Part shown: piece after piece, positions 63,046-64,000 of the stretch | How the letters are laid out: every line of letters starts with the position of its first letter | How positions within the stretch are numbered: position 1 is the first letter of the stretch | Assembly: GCF_900637305.1 (NCBI RefSeq) | Contig: NZ_LR134365.1 | Coordinates: 2,100,501 to 2,164,500 of the forward strand | Direction: 5' to 3' | DNA length: 64,000 bases | Source of the DNA: Cardiobacterium hominis | Lineage (GTDB): Bacteria; Pseudomonadota; Gammaproteobacteria; Cardiobacteriales; Cardiobacteriaceae | The notes under the pieces: generated by a model | What the model saw: only the letters and a program-made list of their open reading frames with translations | What the model was told of the DNA's origin: nothing | Databases searched by the model: none | Position numbers and translations under genes: made by a program

Positions 63046-63832
63046 AGAGCTGGTTTCCTCCCTGAAGGATTGCCTTCATGTTGTTTATGCTGGATGCCTT
63101 GAAAAGATGACTGGATTATAAAAATACATTCAGATAACGGTAAAGTTTTTTGGACGGTTTTGTACTGTTTGGAACAAAAAGTGGGTGTAACTCTCGCAGG
63201 GTTACAACAAAACGGATGGCAAGATTTTCTAACGGTATGGCAATAGGTTATGCATCAACATCGAACGCGGTAAATCTTGAAAACACTATATTGTTACCAT
63301 CTCTTCATTTTGGCGGATTTGTACGATTCGGCACGAAACGAAACGATACTGGAGCCAGTTATGCTGTTACGACACAACAAACGGGTAAACAGCTACACAC
63401 GATAAACAGACAAAGGAAAGCCCGACAAACCTTCTCGAATTTCATAGAACCTTCAGGTTGGCTTGTCGGGTAGATAAGTGCGTTAACGTCCGGGACATAT
63501 GCGGCATAAAGCCGGGATGAACCACGGTGAAACCTACGGTATTATCGTAAGTCTTTGCCGTATCTGGTACAAGTAATGCCAATAATCCCATAACAATTAT
63601 AAATCAAAATGACGCGCCATGTCTATTAGAGGCGGTAATAAATAAATTGCTAAACATAGCCATCCACCGAAAGTATCACACTGTATTGTCTCACTATATA
63701 ACCACATATCACTTTAGCATTACTCTTTGTATAAAATTTCGAGTATATCTCTATAATATTCTTGTTTTTCTTCTATAATTTTGACAGATACCGCAGAAGC
63801 TAAAGTTGTTTATGCTGAACTAGGAGTTAAAA
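63046..63832. other. AT-rich non-coding stretch upstream of tpsB
   Basis: No convincing gene. The base composition is clearly lower in GC than the core. It should hold the promoter of the TpsB-TpsA operon (reading left) and that of the HicB-like gene (reading right). A partial hairpin (cccgacaa at 63423 with ttgtcggg at 63462) and a half copy of the TATAGC element (63656-63688) are the only structures I can point to. Confidence 0.5.
63656..63688. repeat. Half copy of the TATAGC..CACCGAAAG element
   Basis: atagccatccaccgaaagta followed by tcacactgtattg matches the left end of the element at 41784 (tatagcatccaccgaaagc, ttcatactgtgttg). No right end follows. It is a truncated copy at the far edge of the island. 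Confidence 0.6.
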
Positions 63833-64000
63833 ATGCATTATTTCGCCTGCTTTAATTATGCCAATGATGGTATTACTGTCACCTTCCCGGATATCCCGGA
63901 AGCCATTACCTGTGAAAAAACAGAGAATGCGGCCATGATAATGGCGGAAGATGTACTATTATCTTGTGTGGAAATTTATTTTGAGGAAGGCTGGCCTTTT
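63833..64000 (+). CDS. HicB-like antitoxin, N-terminal part (cut by window edge)
   Basis: 56 codons from ATG 63833 (TAGGAG 6 bases upstream) to the window end: HYFACFNYANDGITVTFPDI, PEAITCEKTENAAMIMAEDV, LLSCVEIYFEEGWPF. The pattern F.DiPEAiT...t...A..mA.D.L is the HicB antitoxin fold (RNase H-like). HicB neutralises the mRNA interferase HicA. No HicA is visible upstream within the window; in some loci hicA follows or is absent. AT-rich, fitting an accessory gene. Confidence 0.75.
   Translation, partial: MHYFACFNYANDGITVTFPDIPEAITCEKTENAAMIMAEDVLLSCVEIYFEEGWPF

Noticed and set aside
63150..63473. 107-codon open frame in the AT-rich stretch upstream of tpsB
   Set aside because: No ribosome site, no recognisable domain, and the composition is like random non-coding sequence.
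63781..63856. Short frame LTDTAEAKVVYAELGVKNALF overlapping the HicB-like start
   Set aside because: No start codon in frame and too short; it reads across the HicB ribosome site in another frame.

Overview
The window looks like chromosome from a gammaproteobacterium of the Cardiobacteriales, most likely a Cardiobacterium or close relative. That placement is inferred from gene content, the GC-rich core, the def-fmt-rsmB-ntrYX order and a large two-partner secretion locus; no marker RNA is present to confirm it. I saw no rRNA, tRNA or CRISPR array.

Layout. 1-12.8 kb: start of parE, the twitching ATPases pilT-pilU, the proC-yggT-yggU-mnmG run, serC, a GNAT acetyltransferase and the two-component pair ntrY-ntrX. 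12.8-17 kb: a complete IS30-family element sits between ntrY and rsmB-fmt-def and splits an otherwise conserved gene order. 17-24.5 kb: LysM lipoprotein, dprA, topA, a MarR regulator, an EamA exporter, a DUF4272 gene broken by an in-frame stop, and a lipase-like hydrolase. 24.5-27.9 kb: groES-groEL behind a heat-shock type promoter, then a surface-lipoprotein candidate. 27.9-32 kb: tsaD, and a four-gene module of two Roadblock/LC7 proteins, an MglA-like small GTPase and an unknown protein. 32-41 kb: tsaE, an AMIN-domain amidase, aroK, a quinone-reductase-like flavoprotein with a divergent LysR regulator, purE, purK, tsaC, a lytic-transglycosylase lipoprotein and glnS.

42-63 kb is an accessory island with every gene on the minus strand. 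In transcription order it holds an FhaC/TpsB transporter (61.3-63.0), a TpsA/CdiA-like exoprotein with its TPS domain, toxin-like end and immunity candidate, and a second 2135-residue hemagglutinin polypeptide that lacks a TPS domain and ends in a lipase-like alpha/beta-hydrolase domain. Three tandem paralogous lipoprotein genes follow, which I read as its immunity set. Then come decayed toxin cassettes: a hemagglutinin fragment with a CdiA-type toxin end, a fragment with a QG.PWE motif, and a HINT plus GH-E nuclease module broken by a stop codon, each with a candidate immunity gene. Toxin and immunity genes usually share an ATGA overlap. The toxin and immunity modules are AT-rich, while the hemagglutinin parts are closer to the core, as expected for exchanged modules. 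The window ends in the start of a HicB-like antitoxin gene.

Intergenic DNA carries several repeat families. Two look like non-autonomous mobile elements: one with CTAG-flanked ends of the GGCTGTTTACAATT type, and one with TATAGC..CACCGAAAG ends. The strongest candidate for something little described is the TPS-associated lipase-like effector with its tandem, mosaic lipoprotein immunity genes; the Roadblock/GTPase operon is second.
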